Shown: positions 52,121 to 61,134, counted from the stretch's first letter. The stretch: 64,000 bases of DNA from Eisenibacter elegans DSM 3317 (GCF_000430505.1 NZ_KE387152.1:124001-188000), one strand, 5' to 3'. Numbers and translations are program-made. The notes: a model not told the origin generated them from the letters alone.

Positions 52121-53350
52121 ATGAAAGAGCTACTCGATAAGTTTGAGCGCAAGCGCCCCGAAATAGTATTTGAATGGAAAGACTCAGAGACCGAAGCCGA
52201 GGGCTGGGTGGTCATCAACTCCCTACGCAATGGGGCAGCCGGTGGCGGTACACGGATGCGTGTCGGGCTTGATCGACACGAGGTAGAGTCGCTAGCCAAG
52301 ACGATGGAAGTAAAGTTTACGGTATCAGGACCGGCCATCGGTGGTGCCAAATCAGGAATCAATTTTGACCCCAATGACCCCCGCAAACAAGGCGTGTTGG
52401 AGCGTTGGTATCGGGCGGTATATCCATTGTTGAAAAACTATTATGGCACAGGGGGCGACCTCAACGTGGATGAAATCCACGAGGTAATCCCCATCACTGA
52501 AGAGTATGGCCTCTGGCACCCACAAGAGGGGGTAGTCAATGGGCATTTCAACGCCAGTAAGCCCCAAAAAATCCGCAAGGTAGGCCAACTCCGCCAAGGG
52601 GTGTCTAAAGTACTTGAAGATGCCAACTACGTACCTACACCTGCCAAACGCCGGTATGTGGTGGCCGATATGATTACGGGTTATGGCGTGGCCGAGGCGG
52701 TACTACATTATTATCAGCTGTGGGGTGGTGATCCTCGTCAGAAACGCGCCATCGTCCAAGGTTGGGGCAATGTAGGCGCTACCGCAGCGCTATACTTGGC
52801 CAAGGCCGGTGTCAAGATTGTAGGTATCATCGACCGTGTGGGCGGGGTCATCAGAACCGAAGGCTATAGCCTCGAAGAAATCAAGCAGCTGTTTGCCGAC
52901 CGACAAGGTACGCAGCTCGTATCGCCAGACCTGATTCCCTTCGACGAAATCAATGAGCGCATCTGGAGTATTGGCGCAGAGATTTTTGTGCCTGCGGCCG
53001 CTTCCCGTTTGGTTACCCAAGCCCAAGTAGAGCAGATGATTGCCCATCAGCTAGAGGTGGTTTCGTGTGGAGCCAATGTGCCCTTTGCCGATAAAGAAAT
53101 TTTCTTTGGGCCTATTGGAGATTATACCGACGACCGCGTGTCGCTTATCCCTGATTTTATCGCCAACTGTGGAATGGCACGGGTATTTGCCTACCTTATG
53201 AGCGACAAGGTCGAAATGACTGATGATGCAATCTTCAAAGATACCTCGCGCATCATTGGCCAAGCGCTCGAAAAAGTACACACCCAAAACCCCGGACGTA
53301 CAGGCATTGCCAAAGCGGGCTTCCGTATCGCCCTAGAGCAGTTGGTATAA
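52121..53350 (+). CDS. Glu/Leu/Phe/Val dehydrogenase
   Basis: A 409-residue NAD(P)-dependent amino-acid dehydrogenase from ATG 52121 (MKELLDKFERKRPEIVFEW); the frame is open from 51986 but the extra part is not conserved. The dehydrogenase motifs are GGGTRMRVGLDRHEVESLAKTM, the catalytic-Lys GPAIGGAKSGI block, DLNVDE, and the Rossmann loop VQGWGNVGATAALYL. The C-terminal PDFIANCGMARVFAY segment is typical. It interconverts an amino acid with its 2-oxo acid; glutamate is the default expectation but specificity cannot be told. Divergent from coaX with a TATTTTTAG-type box near 52089. Confidence 0.9.
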   Translation: MKELLDKFERKRPEIVFEWKDSETEAEGWVVINSLRNGAAGGGTRMRVGLDRHEVESLAKTMEVKFTVSGPAIGGAKSGINFDPNDPRKQGVLERWYRAVYPLLKNYYGTGGDLNVDEIHEVIPITEEYGLWHPQEGVVNGHFNASKPQKIRKVGQLRQGVSKVLEDANYVPTPAKRRYVVADMITGYGVAEAVLHYYQLWGGDPRQKRAIVQGWGNVGATAALYLAKAGVKIVGIIDRVGGVIRTEGYSLEEIKQLFADRQGTQLVSPDLIPFDEINERIWSIGAEIFVPAAASRLVTQAQVEQMIAHQLEVVSCGANVPFADKEIFFGPIGDYTDDRVSLIPDFIANCGMARVFAYLMSDKVEMTDDAIFKDTSRIIGQALEKVHTQNPGRTGIAKAGFRIALEQLV

Positions 53351-53362
53351 ACGCACATATCT

Positions 53363-53393
53363 AGAAGGCTTTGCTTTGCCCAAGGCCTTCTTT
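53363..53393 (+). terminator. Weak intrinsic terminator after the dehydrogenase
   Basis: AGAAGGC (53363-53369) pairs with GCCTTCT (53385-53391), followed by TTTC. The T run is short, so its strength is uncertain. It is 12 bases past the stop. Confidence 0.5.
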
Positions 53394-53399
53394 CAATAA

Positions 53400-53497
53400 T
53401 TTATACCCAATCAAAAATGGTTTGGGAAATGTGTTTGCTAAAAATCTTTGAGGATTCTTGAGGATTAAGAAAGTCAAATCTGTCAATCTTGGTATAA
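53400..53497 (+). repeat. Repeat family B element, isolated complete copy
   Basis: Left end TTATACCCAATCAAAAATGG, central ATCTTTGAGGATTCTTGAG, right end CAATCTTGGTATAA; the ends are inverted (TTATACC with GGTATAA). This is the best-preserved free-standing B copy and defines its limits at about 98 bases. Nothing coding inside. Confidence 0.65.
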
Positions 53498-53633
53498 TCA
53501 TCAGATGGTTGTATTGTCATTACTGAAATAGGCCAAGGGGGCATAGCACATTGTATGCCTCCTATCTGTATTGGGAGTAAGTACCAAGTGACTTTGTGGC
53601 CAATGAGGGGGAGGGAAGTTTTAATACCCCAGC

Positions 53634-53857
53634 CACACCACTATATATTTTTCAAATCTGTGGGCTAAGTCTTATTTTACCCCCGAAATAAGACACCAGC
53701 TTGTCTCCGAGCTGAAGCCCCGAGCGATACCCAACCACAATTGGTTTGGGAAATATACCCGCTGAAAATCCTTGATAATCAAGGAAATCAAATCCTGTAA
53801 ATCTCCAAATCTTGTGAATCTTGGTATATCTTTCCAAAAATGTCCGGTGGCGTGTGT
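53634..53857 (+). repeat. Repeat family A element, copy 5, interrupted by a family B element
   Basis: Outer ends CCACACCACTATATATTTT and AAAAATGTCCGGTGGCGTG. The GTCTTATTT/AAATAAGAC hairpin shows T-A and A-T pairs where copy 1 has C-G, a compensatory change. After CCGAGC (position 53725) the A sequence is interrupted and resumes at TTTCCAAAAATG (53831). Confidence 0.75.
53726..53830 (+). repeat. Repeat family B element nested in family A (second case)
   Basis: GATACCCAACCACAATTGG to CTTGTGAATCTTGGTATATC. It sits near the right end of the host A element, whereas the nested copy at 15106-15193 sits near the left end, so these are independent insertions. Confidence 0.7.
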
Positions 53858-53948
53858 CCCAACCCTTTGATGCAGCATCTTAGATGTTACTTTTTTACCA
53901 TTTTTTCAAACAAATAATAATTTGATTATCAAGTATTTACAATGATAT

Positions 53949-53980
53949 CTGAGTAATATTACTCAGACATCTGAGTAATT
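53949..53980. promoter_or_regulatory. Candidate operator upstream of uvrA
   Basis: CTGAGTAATATTACTCAG (53949-53966) is a perfect 18-base palindrome, and a third half-site CTGAGTAATT follows at 53971-53980. ATCTGAGTAAT thus occurs twice in direct orientation, 22 bases apart. It lies about 30 bases upstream of a TACCTTTG -7 box. A dimeric repressor or activator site is likely; SOS control of uvrA is possible, but no LexA consensus for this group is known to me. Confidence 0.55.
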
Positions 53981-54009
53981 ACACTATTTCCCTACTGTGT
54001 ATTGCGCCC

Positions 54010-54017
54010 TACCTTTG
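54010..54017 (+). promoter_or_regulatory. -7 promoter box upstream of uvrA
   Basis: TACCTTTG matches TAnnTTTG. Transcription from here would give a leader of about 315 bases before the uvrA ATG at 54338, carrying a hairpin with a T run (54135-54164). Confidence 0.5.
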
Positions 54018-54134
54018 TATCACAACATAAGCGTTGTATACTGTTTGTTCTACCAATCCTATTCAAAAACTCGACCAATATCCTGATAATCAATACAATT
54101 CCTCTCGCAAGGGAATCAATACCGTTTGGAAAAT

Positions 54135-54164
54135 CCGCTTCTCTTCTGGGAGCGGTTTTTTTTT
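54135..54164 (+). terminator. Terminator-like hairpin in the uvrA leader
   Basis: CCGCT (54135-54139) and AGCGG (54151-54155) flank a TCTCTTCTGGG loop and are followed by nine T. With the promoter 120 bases upstream and uvrA 170 bases downstream it may attenuate uvrA or end a short RNA. The 5-base stem is short. Confidence 0.45.
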
Positions 54165-54337
54165 CGTGGTTACTCATTCTGCCAAAAGGTGCGTATCTTG
54201 CGCACTTGGCAAACTTATCGGCTAGTTTATTGGTTTGTTTGTTATCAAACACGGGGCGGCTATAATCTGTACCCGTTTTTACCCCGAATTTGTTGGTTTC
54301 ACTTACAAGCCCTTCGGGCTTGTGCAAGGCTTTGTTT

Positions 54338-57226
54338 ATGCCCCGCTCCTCCGGTACTGCCACCCCTTCTAGCGCTGCCAAGCAGCCCACACAACAGGCG
54401 CAACAGAAGGCTAAGGCCACTGACGAAATCGAAATTTTAGGTGCTCGTGAGCACAATCTCAAAAATATCGACCTGCGCTTCCCACGCAAGCAGCTCATCG
54501 TCATTACAGGCGTATCGGGCAGCGGCAAATCTTCATTAGCTTTTGATACGCTCTATGCCGAAGGCCAACGCCGCTATATGGAGAGCTTCTCGGCCTATGC
54601 CCGCTCGTTCATTGGTGATATGGAGCGCCCCGATGTAGACAAGGTCAACGGCCTTAGCCCAGTGATTGCCATCGAGCAAAAAACCACCTCCCGCAACCCT
54701 CGCTCTACAGTAGGGACAACGACCGAGATTTACGATTTTTTCCGCTTGTTGTTTGCCCGCGCCGGAGAGGCATATTCATATGTTTCGGGCGAAAAAATGG
54801 TCAAGCAGTCGCTCGACCAAATCTTAGACCAGCTCTTGGCACGCTTCGAGGGGCAGGCCGTACAGTTACTCGCCCCAATCGTCAAAGGGCGCAAAGGCCA
54901 CTACCGCGAGCTGTTTGTACAGCTGCGCAAAAAGGGCTATAGCAAGGTACGGATTGATGGGGAGATGACCGAGCTGACCCCAAAACTCCAAACCGACCGT
55001 TACAAAACCCACGACATTGAGCTGGTCATCGACCGGCTGGTGGTGCAGGCCGACGACCGCTACCGCCTCTCTCAGTCTGTACAGACGGCTCTCAAGGAGG
55101 GCGACCAACAGTTGCTCATTATCCCCAAAGAGCAGCCCGATGTTGTGGTGTATTTCTCTACCTTGCTCTCTTGCCCTACGTCGGGCATCTCTTATGATGA
55201 GCCGGCTCCCAACAGCTTTTCGTTCAACTCCCCTTATGGCGCTTGCCCTACTTGCCACGGGCTGGGGGTGGTAGAAGAAATCAGCATCGACAGTATCTTG
55301 CCCGATCGCAAGCTCAGCATCAGCCGAGGGGGCATCGCCCCCTTGGGCGAATACCGCGATATCTGGGTTTTTAAGCAAATACAAGCCCTACTCAAGGCGC
55401 ACAAACTTAGCCTGACCACCCCCCTAGAGCGTATCCCCGAGGAGGTGATTCAAGAACTGCTCTATGGTAGTGAGCAGGTGTTCAATGTCTATTCTGAGCG
55501 TTACGACCGCAGCTACAACACCTCTTTCCAAGGGGTGATTCCCTACATTCAGCGCACCCAAGAGGACGGCTCTGAGAAAATGCAGGAAATGATGCAGGAT
55601 TTTATCGAAACCAAAACCTGTCCCGACTGCCAAGGCGCACGCCTCAAAAAAGAGTCGCTACATTTCAAAATAGCAGAGCACAATATCCACCAAATCAGCA
55701 CGATGAGCATCGCTAGCTTGCACCAATGGCTGCAAGACCTAGAAGAGCGCCTCAGTGAGACCCAGCGCCTCATAGGCCACGAAGTGCTCAAAGAAATCCG
55801 CAAACGTGTACGCCTGCTTCACGACATCGGGCTGGATTACCTTACCCTCGACCGCACGATGCGCACCCTCTCCGGTGGCGAGTCGCAGCGCATTCGGCTG
55901 GCAACCCAAATCGGGACGGCACTCGTGGGGGTGCTCTACATCCTCGATGAGCCTAGTATCGGCCTTCACGCCCGCGACAACGAAAAGCTTATCCAGTCAC
56001 TCAAAGAGCTACGGGACTTGGGCAACTCCGTCATCGTGGTAGAACACGACAAGGAGATGATGCTCGAAGCCGATTATGTCATCGATATAGGCCCCGGAGC
56101 GGGTATCCACGGTGGCCGCGTTGTGGCACAAGGTACGCCACAGGAGTTTTTGAAACAAAAAAGCCTCACCGCCGACTACCTCGCCAACCGCCAACAGATT
56201 GAAGTCCCCAAGCAGCGCCGTCAAGGCAATGGCTACCGGCTTGTCCTCAAAGGAGCTAGCGGCCACAATCTCAAAAACGTAACCCTGACCCTGCCTTTGG
56301 GCAAGTTGATTTGTGTTACGGGGGTATCAGGTAGCGGCAAGTCTTCGCTCATCCACGATACCCTGTACCCTATCCTGAGGCAACATTTTTACCAATCCAA
56401 ACAAAAGCCGCTGGCCTACCAAGAAATCATCGGGCTAGAACACCTCGACAAGGTCATTGAAATAGACCAAGCGCCTATCGGACGTACACCCCGATCCAAT
56501 CCGGCGACGTATGTAGGCTTTTTTACAGACATCCGCAATCTGTTTACCCAGTTGCCCGAATCCAAAATCAGGGGGTACAAACAAGGTCGCTTTTCCTTCA
56601 ATGTCAAAGGAGGTCGCTGCGAAGACTGTGGCGGCGCAGGGATGAAGCTCATCGAAATGGACTTCTTGCCCGACGTACACATCGCCTGCGAAACCTGCCA
56701 AGGCAAGCGCTACAACCGCGAAACGCTCGAAGTACGCTTCAAGAGCAAGTCTATCGCCGAAGTGTTGGATATGACCGTCAGCCAAGCAGTAGACTTTTTT
56801 GAAAACCAGCCCCAAATTGTCCGAAAAGTACAGGTACTCCAAGAGGTAGGACTGGGCTATATCACCCTAGGCCAACAGGCCACGACCCTCTCGGGCGGTG
56901 AAGCACAGCGCGTAAAGCTCGCTACAGAGCTGATCAAAAAAGACACAGGCAAAACCCTCTACATCCTCGACGAACCCACCACAGGGCTGCACTTTGAAGA
57001 TATCCGTATCCTGATGCAGGTCATCCAAAAACTGGTAGACAAAGGAAATACCGTTCTGATTATCGAACACAATATGGACGTAATCAAAGTAGCCGACCAT
57101 ATCATCGACCTTGGCCCCGAAGGCGGCCAAGGCGGTGGCCAAATCCTGTTTGAAGGTACTCCCGAAGCGCTCGCCAAAAACAAAAAAAGCTATACAGGGC
57201 AGTTTCTCAAGGTAGAGCTCGATTAG
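54338..57226 (+). CDS. uvrA: Excinuclease ABC subunit UvrA
   Basis: The damage-recognition ATPase of nucleotide excision repair, 962 residues from ATG 54338 (MPRSSGTATPSSAAKQP). The frame extends up to 54290, but the N-terminus is closer to normal from 54338; even so it has about 25 extra Ala/Gln/Thr-rich residues before EIEILGAREHNLKNIDL. Two ABC modules carry Walker A GVSGSGKSSLAFDTLYAEG and GVSGSGKSSLIHDTLYP, signatures LSGGESQRIRLATQIG and LSGGEAQRVKLATEL. The zinc-binding CPTCHGLG/CPDCQGARL and CEDCGGAGM/CETCQGKRY modules are present. It overlaps the convergent unknown gene by 4 bases. Confidence 0.97.
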   Translation: MPRSSGTATPSSAAKQPTQQAQQKAKATDEIEILGAREHNLKNIDLRFPRKQLIVITGVSGSGKSSLAFDTLYAEGQRRYMESFSAYARSFIGDMERPDVDKVNGLSPVIAIEQKTTSRNPRSTVGTTTEIYDFFRLLFARAGEAYSYVSGEKMVKQSLDQILDQLLARFEGQAVQLLAPIVKGRKGHYRELFVQLRKKGYSKVRIDGEMTELTPKLQTDRYKTHDIELVIDRLVVQADDRYRLSQSVQTALKEGDQQLLIIPKEQPDVVVYFSTLLSCPTSGISYDEPAPNSFSFNSPYGACPTCHGLGVVEEISIDSILPDRKLSISRGGIAPLGEYRDIWVFKQIQALLKAHKLSLTTPLERIPEEVIQELLYGSEQVFNVYSERYDRSYNTSFQGVIPYIQRTQEDGSEKMQEMMQDFIETKTCPDCQGARLKKESLHFKIAEHNIHQISTMSIASLHQWLQDLEERLSETQRLIGHEVLKEIRKRVRLLHDIGLDYLTLDRTMRTLSGGESQRIRLATQIGTALVGVLYILDEPSIGLHARDNEKLIQSLKELRDLGNSVIVVEHDKEMMLEADYVIDIGPGAGIHGGRVVAQGTPQEFLKQKSLTADYLANRQQIEVPKQRRQGNGYRLVLKGASGHNLKNVTLTLPLGKLICVTGVSGSGKSSLIHDTLYPILRQHFYQSKQKPLAYQEIIGLEHLDKVIEIDQAPIGRTPRSNPATYVGFFTDIRNLFTQLPESKIRGYKQGRFSFNVKGGRCEDCGGAGMKLIEMDFLPDVHIACETCQGKRYNRETLEVRFKSKSIAEVLDMTVSQAVDFFENQPQIVRKVQVLQEVGLGYITLGQQATTLSGGEAQRVKLATELIKKDTGKTLYILDEPTTGLHFEDIRILMQVIQKLVDKGNTVLIIEHNMDVIKVADHIIDLGPEGGQGGGQILFEGTPEALAKNKKSYTGQFLKVELD

Positions 57227-57885
57227 CAAATCCCATACAGCAGTTCCTGTTCTGGGCTGAGCGGTAGGTAGCACAACACCCATTCATCCAGGTGGGCATC
57301 CCAAGCATTGGCCGCTACAATCCGGCGCGGCTCTTCGGCCTTCCACACGACGAGGTCAAGACCAAGGTCTGATTGTAGGTTGAGGCTGATTAGGGAGTAT
57401 TTTTGGAAATTTGCGGTATGGCCGTATTCTCGGAAGGTATTGTCATCGGTCAACAAAGACCACCAAGCCAGCGGCGGCTGTTGTGGTGTGCTCAGTGCTT
57501 GGAGGGTTTTCAGCGCAATGACCTCTACTTCGAGCGTGGCCTCAAACGGTTCTTGCTGTAGCACCCGCCGAGGTACACATTGGCAAAAGCACAAACTTTG
57601 CAGGTCTTCTTCTGTTTCTATTCCTTCGCTCATCGACATTCGGTGCTGAAAAAGCGCCCAGAAGGGTTGGTCAAGAGGCAGCGTGAGTGGTGCAGTAAAG
57701 GTCAGTAGATAACCCTTCCCTACTTCCGGCCAAGCTGGCCAAGCTCGTTGGCTGTCGAGGGTTTTCCAGCCAACTACCAATGCCCGCACCTCCTCGGGTA
57801 CATATTGGTAGGGGGGCTGGTTCTGGCCACAAGTCTGACAGGACAGATGCAGTGTTGTAGGCAGTATATTTGGTGTAACATCCAT
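57223..57885 (-). CDS. Unknown cytoplasmic protein with Cys pairs
   Basis: A 220-residue protein of no recognised family. It has two Cys clusters: LSCQTCGQNQPPY (about 15-27) and SLCFCQCVPRR (about 97-107), the right type of spacing for metal binding, then a strand-rich C-terminal domain with tryptophans (WWSLLTDDNTFREYGHTANFQKYSL, LDLVVWKAEEPRRIVAANAWDAH). No signal peptide or membrane segment. It follows the Nudix gene by 12 bases on the same strand, so both are probably one operon, and its 3' end overlaps uvrA's by 4 bases. A metal-binding role is an inference. Confidence 0.65.
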   Translation of the reverse strand: MDVTPNILPTTLHLSCQTCGQNQPPYQYVPEEVRALVVGWKTLDSQRAWPAWPEVGKGYLLTFTAPLTLPLDQPFWALFQHRMSMSEGIETEEDLQSLCFCQCVPRRVLQQEPFEATLEVEVIALKTLQALSTPQQPPLAWWSLLTDDNTFREYGHTANFQKYSLISLNLQSDLGLDLVVWKAEEPRRIVAANAWDAHLDEWVLCYLPLSPEQELLYGIC

Positions 57886-57897
57886 AAAACCAAGAGG

Positions 57898-58341
57898 TTA
57901 AATAATCTCTAGTGTTTGGAGTGCCTTTCGGATAATGTCGGCGTGGTCGAAGGCCAACGGTGGCAGCTCGTCTAAGTTAAACCATCGCACCTGTGCAGCA
58001 TCATCTCCGGCCTTGGGGTCGAGCTGTTGGTGTGGTAGGTGTAGGGCATAGGCGACCGAAATCACCCATCCACGTGGGTCGCGCCCAGGTTTACTAAAAA
58101 CGCCCACTAGCGCTGGAGCTTCTGGCAATACCACCCCGGTTTCTTCGACCAACTCACGAGCGGCAGCTTCTTCTACCGTCTCGTTGGGGTCAACAAAGCC
58201 ACCCGGCAAGGCCCAGGTATGGGCAAAAGGCTCGTGCTTGCGCTCGATGAGCATAATTTGGGGGTGCGCTTTGGCACTGTCGCCAATCAACACACAATCT
58301 ACCGTTAGAGACGGGCGGGGGTAAGGGTAGGTATATTTCAT
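57898..58341 (-). CDS. Nudix hydrolase
   Basis: A 147-residue Nudix enzyme from ATG 58341 (MKYTYPYPRPSLTVDCVL). The Nudix box GFVDPNETVEEAAARELVEETGV fits G-x5-E-x7-R-E-U-x-E-E-x-G-U exactly. The N-terminal YPRPSLTVD opening and LPGG segment resemble ADP-ribose pyrophosphatase-type and NrtR-related members, but there is no DNA-binding domain. It hydrolyses a nucleoside diphosphate linked to another group; the substrate cannot be stated. First gene of a two-gene unit with the Cys-pair protein. Confidence 0.92.
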   Translation of the reverse strand: MKYTYPYPRPSLTVDCVLIGDSAKAHPQIMLIERKHEPFAHTWALPGGFVDPNETVEEAAARELVEETGVVLPEAPALVGVFSKPGRDPRGWVISVAYALHLPHQQLDPKAGDDAAQVRWFNLDELPPLAFDHADIIRKALQTLEII

Positions 58342-58666
58342 AAGAATCAAGCTAAGTAGCTGAAAAACACGCTTGTTTTGAATAAGAAAGGTAGCTTTTT
58401 TTTCGAATACTTACAAGTTTATCTCTTTTCATACACCTAGTTATGTTATAAATGTGTATATTGCCCTTGGGATTGTTTGGCTACTGTATCAACAGTATAA
58501 AACAATTAAGGGGGGCGTTCAACTTTTTAATGCGGTTGAGTGTATGTACCTATGACGTACTTTTTAATAGCATTATTGATAGTTTGGCATCCCACCCAAA
58601 ACCCCAGTCCAAGCCTTATTTATGCGTAATTCTGTAGCTACTACCCAGTGGCTTGAATCAATATTT

Positions 58667-60949
58667 ATGAAAAATTTTGCTTTCAAAATTGCCATACTAT
58701 ATGCTGTCATTGGGTTGACTTGGATTTATACCAGTGATCTTTTAGTGGCCTTCCAAGCACTACAAGATCCGAACCTATTGAGTTATTTTCAACACATCAA
58801 AGGGTTTGCCTACGTGATTATTACGTCAGTGCTGTTGTTTTTTATGGTATATCGATATGAAAATTACCTGCGTAATACCCAAACAGCTTATCAGGCTATT
58901 TTTGATTACAACCCTAATCCGATGTGGATGTATGACCTACAAACACATCAAATCTTGGCGGCCAATGCTGAGGCCATAGCACAATATGGGTACTCGTCTT
59001 CGAAGCTTACCCAGCTAAAGATACAGGAATTGTGCATCCCCTCAGAGCTGGATCGGATAACGCAGTATTTGCAACAACCCACCCAAACCAACTTCAACAC
59101 CAGACACCAAACAGCGAAGGGAAAACACCTTTATGTCAATATTTACAGCCAAACACTGTGGCATAGGGGCAAGCTGATAGGGCTGATGGTTGCCATAGAT
59201 GTAACTCGAAAGCACCAACAGATGCAAGAGATTCATCAACTCAATGAACAGCTGACACAAAACGAACATTATCTACGCTCCTTGCTCGATTTTCAGACGA
59301 CCTTCCTCGTCCGCCTAGATAACGATGGTTGCTATACTTTTGCCAACAACCAGTTTTTGCAACGAATGCGCCACACACAGGCAGATCTTAATAGCCAGTT
59401 TTTTGAAGAAGGATTACTACCAGAGGACATCGAAAAGTTTAGGGAAGCTTTTCGATTAGCACAAAGCAGTATGGGCAAGCCAGTAATGGCTACCTTACGC
59501 CGTAGCCACGCTTTGAGCCCTACACGGATTCATTGGACTACTTGGGAGTTTATTGCGCTCCCCAAAGGCGCAGAGGGCTTACAAGAGGTACAGGCCGTTG
59601 GGGTTGATGCAACCAAACAATACCTGTATCTACAAAAACTAGAACACTACAAAACCCGCCTCGAACACCTACTCGATAATGTTGGCGAGGCTGTTTGGGC
59701 TTGTCAGGCCAACGATTTCCAGTTTGTATTTATCAGCCAAGCCAGCGAACATATTTTTGGATATTCCCCCGATCAGCTCTACCGCAATCATCGCCTTTGG
59801 CTGGAGAACGTCCACCCCGATGACCGAAGCTACCTTACTGAGCGTTTAGCCCAACTCCAAAAACCCCATCAAGAGATAGATATCGAATATCGGTTTCTAC
59901 ATAGTAGTGGCGATTATCGCTACATACAGGATAAGGTCAGTTATGCAAAAGACCCCATCAGCGGCCAAGGTATGTATAGTGGGCTGGCAACCGATATTAC
60001 AGAGCTTCGGCGCACACAGACCCGCCTAGCCCATATTCTCGATAGTATCACAGACGGCTTCTTTACTGTTCGTAGTGGAGGGGTCATCTCTTATGTTAAC
60101 CAAGCATTTGAACGTATTCTGGGGCTTTCGAGGAGTGAAATGCTGGGCGGGATAATGGCCGATGTATTGCCACAAGAGATTCACCAATTATATACAGCAT
60201 ACATCCAAAACCAAACCACCGCAGCCGCTACCGCCGAAGTCTTTATGGAATTGAAAAACATGTGGCTCCGCTTTACAATATACCCGATTGATGAGGGCGT
60301 AGCTGTCTATTTTCAAGACATTAGCAATGAAAGAAATAGCCGCAGGGAGCTGCTTTTTGTCAAAAACAACTTAGAAGCCATTGTCAACAGTACTTCAGAC
60401 CTGATTTGGTCAGTTGATACACAACAACGCCTGCTATCGGCCAACCAAGCCTATGCGTGTCTCTGTGAGCGCCTCACCGGCAAAACACCTGTGGTAGGGG
60501 AGTCTATATGGCTACATCTGCCCAACAAACTCTTACAAGAACGCTGGGAGGCATATTTTGAGCAGGTATTGCTGAGCAAGAAAAGATTGGAGCTCTCCGA
60601 GTTTTTGCTGCACCCGCTAGGTCAAATTCAGCACATCGACATCACCTTTAACCCGCTATACGACGACGAAGGGCGCTCTATAGGCCTGAGTTGTTTTATG
60701 CGTGATACTACTGCCGAGAAACACCAAGAGCGACAAGTAAGGCTACAATATGACCGGTTGAGCGAAATTGCTTGGATACAGTCTCACGAAATGAGGCGCT
60801 ATGTGGCCAATGTATTGGGGTTGGCTCACCTGCTGAGTGTGGATGAGCTGCCGGAGCCCGAAATCTTGAACAAACTACAAGAGCAGCTTGGACTTATCGA
60901 TGAAATCATCCACAAGGTAGTGCGAAAAGCGGAAGAGTTGGAACTGTGA
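58667..60949 (+). CDS. Multi-PAS membrane sensor ending in a bare DHp domain
   Basis: A 760-residue protein from ATG 58667 (MKNFAFKIAILYAVIG); ATG 58622 is the alternative. Two membrane segments (about 5-25 and 45-67) enclose a short loop. PAS domains follow: about 78-195 (NPNPMWMYDLQTHQILAAN), about 215-330, about 340-460 (VWACQANDFQFVFISQASEHIFG), about 460-570 and about 580-690. The last 70 residues (YDRLSEIAWIQSHEMRRYV, His707) are the HisKA-type dimerisation helices with an apparent phospho-acceptor, but no HATPase domain follows and the gene ends 53 residues later. It may act as a phospho-transfer dimer partner or as a non-kinase sensor. It is single, with a terminator after it. Confidence 0.82.
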   Translation: MKNFAFKIAILYAVIGLTWIYTSDLLVAFQALQDPNLLSYFQHIKGFAYVIITSVLLFFMVYRYENYLRNTQTAYQAIFDYNPNPMWMYDLQTHQILAANAEAIAQYGYSSSKLTQLKIQELCIPSELDRITQYLQQPTQTNFNTRHQTAKGKHLYVNIYSQTLWHRGKLIGLMVAIDVTRKHQQMQEIHQLNEQLTQNEHYLRSLLDFQTTFLVRLDNDGCYTFANNQFLQRMRHTQADLNSQFFEEGLLPEDIEKFREAFRLAQSSMGKPVMATLRRSHALSPTRIHWTTWEFIALPKGAEGLQEVQAVGVDATKQYLYLQKLEHYKTRLEHLLDNVGEAVWACQANDFQFVFISQASEHIFGYSPDQLYRNHRLWLENVHPDDRSYLTERLAQLQKPHQEIDIEYRFLHSSGDYRYIQDKVSYAKDPISGQGMYSGLATDITELRRTQTRLAHILDSITDGFFTVRSGGVISYVNQAFERILGLSRSEMLGGIMADVLPQEIHQLYTAYIQNQTTAAATAEVFMELKNMWLRFTIYPIDEGVAVYFQDISNERNSRRELLFVKNNLEAIVNSTSDLIWSVDTQQRLLSANQAYACLCERLTGKTPVVGESIWLHLPNKLLQERWEAYFEQVLLSKKRLELSEFLLHPLGQIQHIDITFNPLYDDEGRSIGLSCFMRDTTAEKHQERQVRLQYDRLSEIAWIQSHEMRRYVANVLGLAHLLSVDELPEPEILNKLQEQLGLIDEIIHKVVRKAEELEL

Positions 60950-61090
60950 TGTGAATGTGGAGCTTAGATAAAAAAAATGTGATTTTTTTGGTTGTGTTTG
61001 GTTACCTTCATCAGACTTGTAGCATAAACCCAATAGACAAACAAATTTTATTCAAAACACACCTGTTTAACACTTTATTATGTAGCGGAA

Positions 61091-61120
61091 AGCCTATTCA
61101 ACATTTGAATAGGCTTTTTT
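61091..61120 (+). terminator. Intrinsic terminator after the PAS/DHp gene
   Basis: AGCCTATTCAA (61091-61101) pairs perfectly with TTGAATAGGCT (61104-61114) around a 2-base CA centre, followed by six or more T. Strong. Confidence 0.85.
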
Positions 61121-61134
61121 GTGTGCTTGATAAA

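Noticed and set aside
7861-53857. Families A and B as a CRISPR array
   Set aside because: Copies are single, far apart, differ in orientation and lack regular spacers; no cas genes are present.
53992-54528. Open frames on both strands in the uvrA leader (87 and 178 codons)
   Set aside because: The plus frame starts only at TTG and crosses the hairpin and T run; the minus frame overlaps the uvrA start. Neither resembles a protein family.
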